Positions 25,355 through 39,594 are shown, numbered from the stretch's first letter. The stretch is 64,000 nucleotides of DNA from Isoetes taiwanensis (GCA_021234155.1 JAJEKV010000066.1:2158128-2222127), one strand, 5' to 3'. Program-made: numbers and translations. The notes: generated from the letters alone by a model not told the origin.

Positions 25355-25686
25355 GAACAGAACCAAATAGTAAAACTAATTTAAAATGTTAATTCAACCA
25401 AAATAGTAGAGTACATCGTACAGCTAAGCTCACATCTCTTGAGCACAGATGCAATTGAGTAAAATGTACCCTTTGAAGAACAAAAAACCAAAGGCTCTAC
25501 AAACCGTATTATTAACAAAAAAGGAGATTTAAACAGAACCAAATAGTAAAACTAATTTAAAATGTCAAACCAAAATTCAGCCAAAATTGTAGAGTACATC
25601 ATCGTAAAGCTAAGCAGGTAACTCCTGAGCCAAGATGCAATTGAGTAAAATATACTCTTGAAGAACAAAAAAGCCAAAGGCTCTAC
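25355..25686. repeat. Imperfect tandem duplication downstream of the eEF1A gene
   Basis: 25355-25500 and about 25531-25686 are two copies sharing ACAGAACCAAATAGTAAAAC at one end and AAAGGCTCTAC at the other, with small indels. They lie 150-480 bases beyond the eEF1A stop codon, so the copy nearer the gene may be in or close to the 3' UTR. Confidence 0.8.
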
Positions 25687-25833
25687 TTAAAAGACCATAA
25701 GTAAAGGAAAGGAAAAGGAAAAGCAAAACAAAAAACTGCCCTGCCACCGTCTGTCAAGAACCCAGTTCTGCATCCAGCGAGAGAGCACCATCCTCAAGTC
25801 CAAAAACAAAGTAGAAGAAAAGGACAGAACCAG

Positions 25834-27557
<1,724 letters not shown>

Positions 27558-27585
27558 TCAAGAGCAAGTATCCTCTGCTTCTGCC

Positions 27586-27597
27586 TTCTATATAAAA
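27586..27597 (-). promoter_or_regulatory. TATA box of the eEF1A gene
   Basis: On the minus strand the sequence reads TTTTATATAG about 80 bases upstream of the ATG. This would give a leader of roughly 50 bases. No splice acceptor is visible just upstream of the ATG, so there is no sign of the leader intron common in angiosperm EF1A genes. Confidence 0.6.
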
Positions 27598-27599
27598 GG

Positions 27600-27642
27600 A
27601 ACCCTAAAGGTGTCAACCCTATTTTAAAATTGGAACCCTAAA
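27600..27642 (-). promoter_or_regulatory. Two telo-boxes in the eEF1A promoter
   Basis: AACCCTAAA occurs at 27600-27608 and again at 27634-27642, with a third, weaker GCCCTAATC near 27648. Telo-box elements of this type are known in promoters of plant translation genes, including EF1A, and here they sit immediately upstream of the TATA box. Confidence 0.7.
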
Positions 27643-27659
27643 TATAAGCCCTAATCTAT

Positions 27660-29240
27660 TTGTAGCTGCCCTAAAATGAAGGGCTTAGATCGTATTTTTG
27701 CACATGACTTTACGTTGCTTTTTTTATCACGTTTTCACATGATAAGAACAGCATTTATGACATGCTTTTGTGTTCGGTTTTTTTTTAACGTCCTATCCTA
27801 TTTTTAATTATATCATATCAATATCAATAGGCTTTTTTATCCTGACGTGACTAATTTAATTTTGCAGCTAATTTTATTTCCACCACCCCACCTTTGTTGT
27901 TGTATGCATGCGGCGGCCTTAATTCAAAAGTTCTTTAGACTCATGTTGCATTGCATAATGGAAAATCCATAATTTTGTACGTTTAGATCATGGGAGATTT
28001 TATGGAATCTCCCACATCAAAGGTCACCCTTTTTTGAAGTTTAATTCTCCTGCCCGAATCAATGGTGCAGCCAGAGAAATTTAATTGGTGTGACCTTAAC
28101 GTCCTGTCCCTTAGCATCCCAGCCATAGATTTCAAGATGTTATCTCCAGTAACATCTGCGGCCCAATCTGTTATGAACGTTATGTTCATAACAGAGATGT
28201 TATGTCCATAACATCTTCTCTGCTGCCATCCGCCATAGCCGTGGTCGAATCTTCCGCCATAGTCGTGGCCCTCTGCCATAGCCATGGTCGAATCTTCTGC
28301 CATGGCCTTTGCCATAGCGAAGCCCGGGCCTGTGAAGAATCTTATCAAGAATCCGGCTGTTGGAGCTTGAGCCCATTTCGGCTGTTGCATGCTGCATGAT
28401 GCCTGCTGCAGAGCCTATTTCTTCATCTTTGAGTGAGCTTTCTATCTTAAGGGAGCCAGAAATGGGTGCTGATCCTTTAAATCCTATTGTTCTGTGAGTT
28501 TTTTTTTGTTCTGTCAAACTGGGCAGCTCTGATGCCGGAATACAGTGCGGGCTCCCCAAACTAGGCCAAGCTTGACTATGGCGGCCATTCTGCTAAATGC
28601 CTCGGCCCAGGACGTTAAGGCCGATAACGTCCTCCCCTCGGCGTTATGGGCCAAGTAAATGGCCTCATGGCCATATGGCCAGGAAATCCCTCGGTCGTAC
28701 TGCCATATGGCCTCGGAATTTCCTGGCCACATGGCCACTCGGCCATTTTCCAGGCCCATAACTCCTCAAAGAGAGGACGTTATCTAGCCCATAGCCCGCA
28801 CCATTAAATCGCATAAACGCCATAGCCCACGCTATAGCCTAGCACGGTGGTCACACTTCTCTGTTATACCACAAACCTGAAGAGCCGAAGGCTTTCAATC
28901 CGACCTGAAGACCTGAAATGGCAGGGTCCTCTACCGCCTTGCTAGAATAGACAAAATAAAGGTTATTTGCTCAGAGAAAGCAGTGCTCTGAGAACTCTTA
29001 ATGTTCTACTTCTCGGCCACTGTAAAAATACTCTAAAATGAAGATCATGAACCGGCCATTGGGCACTTTGGGTTATGAAACGATTTCAATTAGGCTCATT
29101 CACCCAACCCGATTTCTTACCTCCAGAAGCAGACCACTAAACCTACCAGCAAAACCTACGAATGAAAACGCTTGGCTCTGCACTCCGTCACTCCAACGAC
29201 ACTTGAAACCGGGCAACAATAACATGCCCAGAAGACTCGG
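27660..29240. other. Intergenic, with palindromes and repeat-like sequence; no gene called
   Basis: An AT-rich stretch gives way at about 27988 to a more GC-rich region that begins with a short inverted repeat (GGGAGATT...AATCTCCC). It then carries several palindromes: CTGTTATGAAC...GTTCATAACAG at 28169-28195, GGACGTTA...TAACGTCC at 28611-28633, and a GGCCATATGGCCAGGAAAT / ATTTCCTGGCCACATGGCC pair at 28669-28733. A GCCATAGCC-type motif recurs at 28235-28315. It may be a leader or LTR of the retroelement that follows, but no matching copy proves this. Confidence 0.45.
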
Positions 29241-32030
29241 TAAGGGCAATTAATCCTCTAACAAAGATCGGTTTTAATCGAAGTTTATCAGCGTCGACTG
29301 CAGGATCCGACCCCTCCGAGCGAAGGTAAAAACAAAAAGATACGGGGATAAGGGCAAAGCAACGAGAAGTTATAGCCCTAGAGCAGTTAGTCCAGGGCCA
29401 GCAAAGGCTCCATACAGTGGTAGCTATGGAAAGCAGCAGGAAAGGAAACAGGTATCCTTCAAGGATAAGCCGCGACAAGAAGGGTCAAATTATTCAAAGC
29501 GGTGCGATCCTTTTTTGCAAGCAATACCTAAGGAGAAGAGGCAGGAGTGCATTGAGAAACGGCTACCGCGGGGTGTTTCCGGCCAGAGCCACGAACAACA
29601 AACCGCCCTTTTTGTCATGAATGCGGCATTAGCGAGAGATGGGTGGATGGGAAACTCCCTCGGCGGCGATATGCGGGGAAGCACGCGACTTCATTCGGGG
29701 TGAGTGTCACATCTTTGCAGCCATAGATGGGGCACGAAGCAGAAAAATCGCGATCATGTAATCTCTGATAGAGGGAAGGCCAAGGCCAAGTCTTTTATAG
29801 TCTTGATAGATACGGGGAGCACCCACAACTTTGTGTCTCCAAGAATGGTCGAGACGTTGAAGCTCAAGCCGTTGAAGTCAAAGCCGAGACCCGTGGTGTT
29901 AGCAAGCGGGGCAGTGAGACACACGGCAGGCAAAAGGTCTAATTTCGACATCGATTTGTCAGGGATCAACATCCAAATGGGAGCAGAAATGATGAACATC
30001 GAGAAGTACGATTTGATCATCGGCAAAGTGATCTTGACGGCGCCCAATGGCAAGATCATAGAAATTGCAGGTAAGGAAGTTGTTCCTATCATGCGAGGTA
30101 TGTCTAGTGTTTAACTGCTCAAGTGCATAAAAGATGCGGTAGCCTATGTCTTCAAGCTTCAGATCCAAGAGCCCGAGTCAGAAGGAAGCGAGGAAGATAA
30201 GGTGCTCAGCAAATTACCAAAGCAGATAGCTAAGTTGGTAAAGGAGTTCCATGATCTCTTTCCAGACGAGATCAAGTAGCTTCCTCCTTGCATGGGAGTC
30301 GAGTGCGAGATAGCATTGAACCCAGCACGGTTTGACTGCCAAAGCGCAAAGATGAATGACGACGCAAGAGGCGTAGAGTTGAAAAAGCAATTGCAAGAGT
30401 TGCTTGACCTAGGGTTCATTAAACCTAGCGTCTCACCATTTGGGGCACCCATCCTTTTTGTAAAGAAGAAGGATGGCAGCTTGAGGATGTGCATAGATTA
30501 CAGGCAGCTAAACAAGCACACCATCAAGAATAAGTATGCACTCCAGAGATCGGGACGACGATGGATCAGCTCAAAGGCGAAGGTTTTCTCCAAGATAGAC
30601 CTGAGATCAGGGTACCATCAGATCAGGATTAAGGAAGAAGACATCCACAAAACAGCATTCAGGACCAGGTATGGGCATTACGAGTTCACCGTAATGCCGT
30701 TTGGTTTGTCAAACACCCCAGCAAGGTTCATGAGGCTTATGAACGACATCTTGGGAGTTTTTGGATATTTTTGTCATAGTATTCTTTGATGATATTCTAG
30801 TGTACAGCAAATCCCTGGAAGAACACGTACAACACCTCAGGAAAGTGCTCGAGAAGCTAAGAAGGCACCAGTTATACGCTAAGTTGTCGGCGCCTTACCG
30901 ACCGCGAGAGGGTCGAAAGTATCCGGGGCACGTGATCTCAAGCCAGAGGGGATTTCGGCGGATCCCCGCCAAGATTGAAGGTCATACATTGGCGGTGAAG
31001 AAGAACATCCACGAGGTCAGAAGCTTTCTCGGCCTAGCAGGGTATTATAGGAAGTTTGTGAAGAACTTTGCAAAAATAGCAACCCCATTAATGGATTTGA
31101 CGAGGGCGAAAAAAGTAAAGGATTGGGCAGATCACTGGCAGAAGAAAGCCCAAGCAGGATTCGAGATGTTGAAGGAAGCTTTGACAACCGCCCGATCGAC
31201 CCCGCCGGACTCGAGAAGGACAAACTTGTGGCGGCGGATGCAAGCAAAATTGCCCAAGTGTGCAAAGATCGATGCGGGGAAGAGCGGGTAGTGGCTTATG
31301 ACTCGGAAGATGAGCGGCGTCGAACGCTTCTACCCGACTCATGACCAAGAGTTGCTTGCGGTTGTCGAGCACTAAGAATTTGGAGGCACTACCATTTGGG
31401 AAGGAAGTTCAGCTGGATACGGATCATCAGAGCCTCCAATACGTGTTCACGCAACCACATCTCAACCTGAGGCAGCGAAGGTGGATGGAGTTCCTCGAAG
31501 AATACGATTTTGTTATAATTTATAAGCTGGGGAAGCTCAATGTGGTAGCAGATGCGCTTTCAAGGCGGAGGATGTGTGTGTCCTCAATCGTCGGGGTGAG
31601 GAAGTTGATTCTCCACGACACCCACAACGGTCAATAGCCGGGCCACGCCAGATTTATGAAAACATATTTCAAAGTCTGCGCAGCTAGATTATTATTGGCG
31701 AGGGATGAAGAAGCGGCATAGCTCGCTACATCAAAGAGTGTCATTTGTCACGCAGACGACGAAGGCGAGCGACTTCAAATCCCGTGAGCATTGGAACCAT
31801 TAGCGGTCGCCGAACGTTAAAGTGGGAGGTCATCGGTATGGACTTCATAACAAAAGGGCCCGAAGACGGCAAGAGGAAAAGATGCTCGATGGTTGTGGGT
31901 CGACAAAGGCTGTCGAAGATGGCACACTTTGTGCCTTGCAGGACCACCGACACAGCCGTGGATACAGCGGCTCTCTTCACCAAGGAAATCTTCAGGCTCT
32001 GTTTCGCTTGCTCCAAGAGCCAATCTCGAC
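29240..32030 (+). pseudogene. Ty3/gypsy gag-pol (protease, RT, RNase H, integrase), decayed
   Basis: The plus strand carries a nearly readable pol. The aspartic protease active site DTGS is at 29809-29820 in FIVLIDTGSTHNFVSP. The reverse transcriptase runs from about 30292 ([52 protein letters not shown]). After a frameshift near 30770 comes the catalytic [10 protein letters not shown] (about 30781-30810). Then come FLGLAGYYRKFVKNFAKIAT (about 31025-31085) and RNase H parts (VAADASK near 31230, [10 protein letters not shown] near 31422, ADALSRR near 31550). The integrase core begins with WEVIGMDFIT at about 31825 and KMAHFVPCRTTDTAVDTA, then breaks off near 32010. Several frameshifts and stops make it non-functional. 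Confidence 0.8.
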
Positions 32031-32164
32031 TCAAATCATACGAAAGCAGCCTAGCCCATCGGCTTTCCTTTCAAGGCTTCATCTTCAAGCGGTTCAAAGC
32101 ATGGAGCGCTCGGAGAAGGAGGAGCAAGCCAGGGATCAGGTATTTTGCCAATTCAATAGTCTAA

Positions 32165-33231
32165 TCCGCCTCTCAGGCATAGAATAAGTAGGCTTAGCCT
32201 ATTGAATTGCCCATAGCAGCCATCTAGACCTCTAGATATCAAGCCACAACTAAAGAACCTAACTTCTGTGATTTAGATTAAATCTTATTCTTTAGTTCTT
32301 CTACGATATGTATGTATTGATGATCTCTGTGGAATCATTGTATTGGGAAGAGGGGTAGAGGCCCTAAAAGCCTAGTAGTTGATGCTCCTAGCTAGTCCTC
32401 TTTAATGCACTATTAATTTCGGCCTGTGTACAAGAACCAAACCTGGTTGTGGGTGGAGGGGCCAGACTGGCTTACAAGGAAGTTCATGTTTTGGCTCATG
32501 ATCACGTCCCTCTGGTAGTAAAGCCGCCGGGGACTACAAAGTGCACTAGACCTAATGCTCTGCCATCGCGTCAGCGGGCTTTGCATGGGTTCGACACTCT
32601 TGGGGTGGTGTACACCATCCATGGAGTTGAGTCGATGCAGGCGGTGGCCCTCTAGTCACCTTGAGTCAAACATGCCGCCCTCGGTGGGAGCAATCCCTAC
32701 CCCCATCTGAACCGGGAGATGCAACCGGGGAATAGCCCCTGGCTATGCATCCGTGGGCTCTGATCCAGTCCCAAGACCTTTCAACCTACTACGCAAAGTG
32801 TGCCGCAGGGAGGGACGGATGAAGCGGACTACCCTAAGCCATGTTCTTATGCCACCCAAATCCAATTGCCATGAATTACATGCGCTAATGACTTACGGAG
32901 GCCCAAACCGCCGGTCATCCCCCTTGAGTCCGGCCTTGGGTAGGATCTCCATATGTGATGTCTCGATCTGCCTATGCTGATATATGTGGTGAGCCATCCG
33001 TCGTGATGGTCATGTGATGTTGATGTATGTATACTTACATGTATGTTACGCTTCCGCAGCTAGGTAGGCCCTGAGGGAGATAGGGTAAAATGACCCCTTC
33101 ATTCTTCCCACTGGAACTCGTCAAGATTGCAGTGAAGTGTGAAGGGCCTTGCATCAGCATGGAGCTGGTATGAGGGATGAACTCCTGTTTGTATACGGTG
33201 AGTGCACCGTATATAAGTAGGGGACGTCACA
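32165..33231 (+). repeat. 5'-truncated LTR of the same family as 112-1529 and 35113-36440
   Basis: The interval ends ACGTCACA at 33231, matching the GAGCGTCACA end of the solo LTR at 36440. It shares with that LTR the GGGGTAGAGG...GATGCTCCTAG and CGGCCTGTG blocks and the late CTTCCGC stretch. Its left end is not the expected TGTGACG but fuses into the decayed integrase, so the junction is a deletion. It may be the 3' LTR of the 29240-32030 element or a separate insertion. Confidence 0.55.
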
Positions 33232-33890
33232 GGTATGGGCAACACTATGCTTAGCCCCACTATAGCATTTCCGCAATTGTTAAGTACATATGCGAATGTG
33301 CCTAAGAATATACTAAAAGGGTTCCTAGCATATTCCATGTTCACATACTAGATAGCCAATAACCATTGCTTTATTTTGCATTTATGTCTTTAGTGTTTGG
33401 GCATACTTTTATGCATTCCGTACTTTCATTTTACGTTGCAAATCCATCAATCAGAGGCTAGGATGGAATATCCTGGAGTCAAATACCCAAATTTGGCTAT
33501 AATACAGAGTTAGCTATAAATTCTAAGGTGAATGAACATGCACTTTAAATGAGGTATGCCTCCTAAAAAGTAATTTTGAAACAAATAGTTCCTTGCAGGG
33601 CTCCTTAGTACTATGCCTTTAATGTACCTGCAGAAGTGACAACTAGATCCTTGGATGGGATTTGAATATGACTAACTTGGGTTGCACAGGAATTTGCTAT
33701 TGAGAGGAGGAGATTGCATGGAGCTCTCTTTTAAACAATGTTGATTTCTCCTTAATCCCTCCATCCAGTGTTACATTTTCATGGTCTAATAAAGTGCATG
33801 ACATGGTGCATTGCTTATTACACATATTCTATATGGCCAATAAGACACTCCATCGTGGATAGATGTTATGTTGGAGGAGAGTTTGTTTTC
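33232..33890. other. Intergenic, no gene recognised
   Basis: AT-rich sequence with short open frames only. I see no domain, RNA gene or clear repeat. Confidence 0.5.
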
Positions 33891-33899
33891 TTTGAATCA

Positions 33900-34470
33900 T
33901 GTGCTACAAAGGTTATTTTTGAAAAATATCCCTACTAAGAGATCGGACTATAACCTCAGTGAACAAAATGAGCGAACTGAGCAGAACCACATGTCTATCC
34001 ACATGAATGAATCCAAAGATAAATTTTCAATATCAAATTCAAAGATAAACTTTCTATATCAAAACCTTCATCTCTTTATCAAGAGAAGAACAATTATAAG
34101 CTATAACAATTTTATCATGTGTCCACCGAAGAAGAATCCTATCTACAATGTCCATACCTTTAAAGTTATACAATCTCCTTCTCTTCCAGATTGACCACAA
34201 AAGCCAATCGGAAACAAGGTAAGAAGCTCACTTTTGTAGTTTGGGCCATGCATCAGGGTAAATAGCCAGCAAATTGGTAAATATCGAGCAGAATTTGCTG
34301 GCTATTTAGAGTAGTCCCAAAGAGGTTTGATAATTAAGACCATGCTGGCCGAAGTCGCTCACACAAGAAGAAGCAATGTTCAATACTCTCAAACCTTTGC
34401 TTACTCTCTAAACAATATAGAATGCATTCCTTCCATGAAGATGTGGGTAAAGAAGCCTAATCTTGTGAAA
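33900..34470 (-). mobile_element. LINE ORF2 C-terminal remnant
   Basis: Translating the minus strand leftward from about 34440 gives IEHCFFLCERLRPAWS then LSNLFGTTLNSQ. This closely parallels the zinc-binding tail of the LINE at 16630-17251 (HFFLCQHARPAWW...LFNCKLNSQ). Frames are broken and no RT core is present. Confidence 0.5.
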
Positions 34471-34474
34471 ATGT

Positions 34475-36640
34475 GGATGAAATGAAAAAAGAAAAAAGGT
34501 CCTTGGAATTCAACAAGGAAAAGGATGTTGTGTATAACCTATGGATAATCAAACAGGAGTTGTTAATAGATCCCCATGACAGAGACAAGCAATTTATAAA
34601 GGAGGAGTTAGAAGGAATAGCCAAGGCTATTGAGAAAGAGGAAGTTGGGGGGAGGGAGTTGTTGTTCGCTCTAAAACAAGGTGGCACACAGAGCCAGACC
34701 ATAAAAACTCTAAGTGCTTCATTACAATGGCAAGGGCCAGATTATCAAAAAAATAGTGTCACATCAACGAAGGATGGTTCACAATCCAGTTTGTATCAAA
34801 TCATTTGTTAGAGAGAGCTTTTAAGCCCAATTCAAAGCAAACCTCTTCCGTCCTCGTATCAATCTCAAATTTCTCAATGGTTATCCAAGATTGACTGAGA
34901 TGATAAGATTACTGAGAATGGACAAGCACACTCTCTTGCATCACCCGAATGAAGGAGAGACATATATAAATCACTATGCTCTTTTGCTTTTGATGAGTCC
35001 CTTGGTCCTGATGGCTTTCCTCCCATATTTTTTGTGGAGTTCCAAGATGTCCTTCGTTTTGAATTTGTAAAGGATATTAGGGCCTGGCACATTACATCCT
35101 ACATATGTTTATTGTGACGTTCTAGGGAAATAAACGCCATAAATACATATATTTCCAGGTCCGTCGCTATACAAGTCTATCTCCATAGCCTTGTATACTA
35201 TAGTTAGTAGCAATAAGGGGCATGACTAAGATATTCATATAACTTAGCCAACCTTAGGTTAAAACCTCTTAGTAGATCATCTGGAAGTTAGGACTCCAGA
35301 TGAGTTAGCATTTCGTATCTCTAGTAAAGCCTTCCTAGAACCTCCAATCTAGATCTTGAACCCTAATCAATGAACCCTAACTGTAAGTTAGATGTATATG
35401 ATTAGGTTTAGATGTTATTCTCATTATTATCATGTTATGTGGATATGTGATGTTGGTTGATCATGTTTGCTCCTCTTGCATTGGGAAAAGGGGTAGAGAC
35501 CTAGTAGCCATTACTTAGTGATGCTCCTAGTTTAGACCCCTTAGTTCCTATTATATGCGGCCTGTGCATAGGAATCCACCGGGTTTTGGGGGCTATGATA
35601 TGACTCAGCACTACATAACGGGGCTAGAGGCGAGAGAGAGGGAGGGTCCCTGCTGAGCGCGGCTATTGGGGACCCCATAGCGGGCTAGGCTTATGGCCGG
35701 TCAATTCGAGTGGGTAGGGCATGGGTCCGACACCTCCTGGGGCAATGGTGTCGCCCTGCCTCTCAAGAGCTGCAGGTGACGGCCTGGCTCTTGTTTTCGG
35801 GTGTTAACTCGGGGAAGAATCGTGTGTCGCCACGATTCTCTAGTCACCCGTGGAACCTCTAGACCCCGGGAAGGTGATATGGAACCCTTCCTGCCTCGAC
35901 GGACGGGGGAGATGCAACCCGGAGCAGTGTCGATGGGTGATACCATGAGAGTGCGTATCCGGAAGGCTAGAGTCGTACCAGAGCCCGATCTAGCCCAATC
36001 TTCAAAGTATGCACAGGAGGGGCGGATGGAGTGGTCAACCCTAGCCATTGTCTCGAGCCAGCCCTGCCATTGTTATGACTCGGTCTGCACTATCTTGTGA
36101 CCTAGCCGTCAGTCTACTTCCCCATAAGTCCGAGCCTTGGGTAGGAGCTCTCATGTTTTATAGTGTATGTTTATCTCTATTGTATCTATGGATGGATGGA
36201 TGTGCTACCCTTCGAGGTAGTTCGATGTATTGTTGTTATTAGTGCTGACATTGTTTATGCTTCCGCTGTTATAGGAGCCCATAGGAAAAGGGCGCGCAAG
36301 ATATCTTCGTGTCCCCTTCCCGCACTAGGAATACCCTGGAGTGCGGGATAGACAGAGGGCCCGTGCGGTCGACGGACCGGATGGGGGATTTCCTACGGAG
36401 TGTACGGCCGGGCGCTGTATATTTTGTAGGGAGCGTCACATTTATCACTTTGGTTCTGAAAGTTTTTATAGCCCAATGACTGGGAGAATGGTGGCCTACT
36501 GCACTAACCAATGTTATATATAAGGTAATATGAAAGAAATTCCCAACCGTCTTCAGACTATTTTAAATATGGTTATTAGAAGGGAGCATGGGATAAAGCC
36601 TTGGAGAGGTTAGGGCCCATTAAGGATCCACACTTTCAGC
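34475..36640 (+). mobile_element. LINE reverse-transcriptase fragment split by a solo LTR
   Basis: The open frame at 34473-34811 has the charged, helical look of the region between the endonuclease and RT of plant L1 elements. At 34985-35090 the plus strand reads SLGPDGFPPIFFVEFQDVLR then KDIRAWHI, the RT opening. The LTR at 35113-36440 then intervenes. Immediately after it, 36443-36540 reads ITLVLKVFIAQ, then a stop and PTALTNVIYKVI, and after a frameshift NRLQTIL, the next blocks of the same RT. This shows one LINE interrupted by the LTR. Sequence beyond about 36640 is not recognisable as LINE. Confidence 0.65.
35113..36440 (+). repeat. Solo LTR (1328 bp) with TTTAT target-site duplication
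   Basis: The LTR starts TGTGACG and ends CGTCACA, seven-base inverted ends. It is flanked by TTTAT on both sides (35108-35112 and 36441-36445). No internal element sequence is attached, so it is the product of recombination between two LTRs. It is related to the LTRs at 112-1529, 11209-12765 and 32165-33231, and to the fragments at 50260-51010. Confidence 0.88.
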
Positions 36641-37610
36641 TTGTCGGTTGGCACTAGAGGAGCTAGTGCTTAACATATATTACGTACATATGTTAGACCT
36701 AGGTTATATAGGTATGTTACATACGTATGTGACCTAGGGCCTAACATATGTACATAACAGACTTGAAAGAGTACCTTCAAATCAACTCTTATGGCTAGTC
36801 TCTTTTATTGGAGTAAGTACACCATGTTTTAGGCTCGTGTTCTAGAAGCATCTTCTCTTGCTTACACAGATAGATGAGACACATATTCTAAATGAGGTGC
36901 ACCATGAACTACCTCGGTCGTCGGATCCGTCCACCCTACGACCCAGACTGTATGTTGAGGCCTCTAGGCGCCTCTCGTTTTGCTTATGGTCATTTAAGAT
37001 TAGGGGCGCCTATGATTTTGAAATATGAAATACGAGTTCGCCTAAAGTTTTAATGGCATATAGTATATGGCTTCATCTAAGGTTTTAGAATATGAAGTAC
37101 GAGGGCTTGAACCTTCTAAATGTCCTAATAAGACTACTTTAACCAATATAACCAGTGAACTAACATAATTATTTTTTATCTTAATTTTTCGCACTTTTGC
37201 ACAAACGCGAGGGCAGACTTTCTTGCACTGAGGCTATCCACGTTGCAGCCATATGGGTATTTTTACTAGGTGGATGATTTTTTCACCGTTTATTTTCATC
37301 AACGGACACCAAAATTTATGGAAATTAAGTCTGTTATGCATGCGCGAGTAAGGAAAAGCAATTTCAATTCGACTGCTTTCATTTGCACTATTGTTTGCAT
37401 TGATTGGGTTCTTCTACCATCGATTTGGTCCTTTGGTTAGGCTATACAATCATTATAGTTGAACGACTCTATGTACCATAGCTTTGAGAATTTTGATTCT
37501 TGTGTGTTCGGAAGATGGAGACGAAAACATCATAGCTACGTTTCCTTCTGCGAACCAAAGGCCAGGGTTTTGCAACAGGGTTTTCTCTATCTTTCTATTT
37601 TGCTTTCCAC
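36641..37610. other. Intergenic, no gene recognised
   Basis: AT-rich DNA. An imperfect inverted repeat (GTACATATGTTAGACCTAGGT at about 36684 and its complement near 36733-36754) could form a hairpin around a short spacer. Confidence 0.5.
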
Positions 37611-37631
37611 GATTGTTTGCTAGAAACAAAT

Positions 37632-38086
37632 TTATGCTTTTGTTCTGAACAAGGAAATATTTCGTTCCTCACACGAATTTCTTTCACAACCTTCTTCCGA
37701 CCAGATCATTTTGTTAGGGTTACAAGCATTCTTCAAATTCGGCTATGGCAGCTAAGGTTTTTGTTGTTGGTAAGTTTTTTTTTTTTTTTTTTTATGTTGT
37801 TTTGATAGATTTGAACTTCTACAGATGATAAGAAAGTGATTCGAAGCTAAGACAGATTATGCTTTTATTTCTGAACAAGAAAAAATTTGATTGGCCACAC
37901 GAATTTTTTTCACAACATTCTTTTGGCCATATCGTTTTGTTAGAGTTATAGGCATTCTTCAGATTTAGCTATGGTAGCTAAGGTGTTTGTTGTTCGTAAT
38001 GCTTTTTTTTTTTTAAATATTGTTTTGACAGATTTGAACTCGTACAGATTATAAAAACGTGATTCGAAGCAAGGACAGATTAATTA
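37632..38086. repeat. Tandem duplication of about 215-240 bp containing a start-codon-like segment
   Basis: 37632-37846 and 37847-38086 are two copies. Each contains CTGAACAAG, CACACGAATTT, an ATGG(C/T)AGCTAAGG reading MAAKVF or MVAKVF, a long T run, and GATTCGAAGC. In the first copy the ATG segment is followed by GGTAAGT, a good splice donor. In the second copy this is CGTAATG, a poorer one. Confidence 0.75.
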
Positions 38087-39594
38087 TGTGCAGCAACCCT
38101 TTGTCTTATCATGGTAAGTACGACAAGCGTAGAGCATTGCAAGAATTCCAGAATATCTGGTGCTGCAGAACGCTCAGGCACAATGAATAGTTAGAATGTC
38201 TTGGTGAAATTCCTCATGTGGACCAACATTTTCACAAGAAAACATTCTGAAGCTTACTTTTTAGCTAAGAGATTTGAGATTGCTCACGCTATTTTTGGAC
38301 ATTCAACTGCAACAAAACTCTGCTGGAGTCACTATCCATCAGCAAAGTATGTATTGGAATTCCTTACATTGCATGTAGTCTTCAAGTCCTTGGCTACTCC
38401 TTGTTATGACTCTTGAAAAGTCCAACACTGTACATGATTCTAAATGGCAGCCTTTAGTTTAATTACAAACCAGATATTGCGTATGCCGAATCCCTCAAGT
38501 AGATTTATACAAACACAGATGTTTATATGATGGCAAGTTATTTAAGATGTGATAAGATTACTTGGACAATGTGGCATCTATATATATGTGGCTAGATTGG
38601 CCTATGAAAGCTTTACATTTTAACAATTTGGTTGTTTTATGTCATCCTTTAACATGTTTCAACAAAGTTTTCCACTCTATTGACATTCTCATTCCACCAA
38701 ATTACCAGTGTGTATGCTCGAAGAATGGCATTCTGGCGTATGCTGCTACCTCGCACTAAATACTGCCATAAAATTTGCTATTCAACTAGGGATGGTAGAT
38801 GCAAAAGAGACTTCAAATCAATTCTGGTTTTGTATGTGTTTCGCTCTTAGGTTGTACTGCTGCCATAATATGTGCTCCTCCATCATGTTTAATGCATTCC
38901 AAAGTAGTTATCTAAGCAGCATCTCTGTTCTCAACACCTTTACTGGAAAGTAAGGAAGAAAGAAATCATGCGTTAACATCTAGAGCATAATGTTCTCTGA
39001 GCTTGACGAGGATAAAGTTGTCGAATAGAGTTGATCTTAGATGTATACATGTATTTGAAATCTTGTTTGTATTATATTGTTAACCCTTTATAGAGTCTGA
39101 TTTTTTCTAATATCCCTTTCTAGCTTTATTCTATCCTGAAACTGTTATCTAGTGCATTCATCACATCTCTTGAAGGTAATGCTCCTCGTATCTAGATGAA
39201 GGTAATGTCATTTGACACGTTCATGACGACCCATAAAATTTATTTTTAATTGTGGATAACATTGAAATGCTTTCAGGCATTTGAATCGTCAATTATGGCT
39301 GTAGCAGATGTTATTTGTGATATATCTTGGTCATCAAGCCATGTAATCTGCCTGAGGTAAATCTTTGAACTTAAGATGTTAGTATTTATGGTCTATGGCA
39401 GTTTTGTTTTTTGAAAGGAGGCTTACATAAGGGCATATATTAATAGCATTGTGAATTTCTTGAAACTGCTTCTAACAAAGTCATCTCCAATCATCTGCAG
39501 GTTAGCATTAGTTCTTCGTTTCTATTCCATGTTGGTGCTTCAAAGGTCTTAAGTAGCTCTAATAGAACTGCATTTATACTTTCTTCTTGCAGAA

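Noticed and set aside
32165-33231. Assigning this LTR firmly to the pol body at 29240-32030
   Set aside because: The junction is a deletion, the LTR start is missing, and the integrase of that body differs from that of the 112-12765 element with related LTRs.
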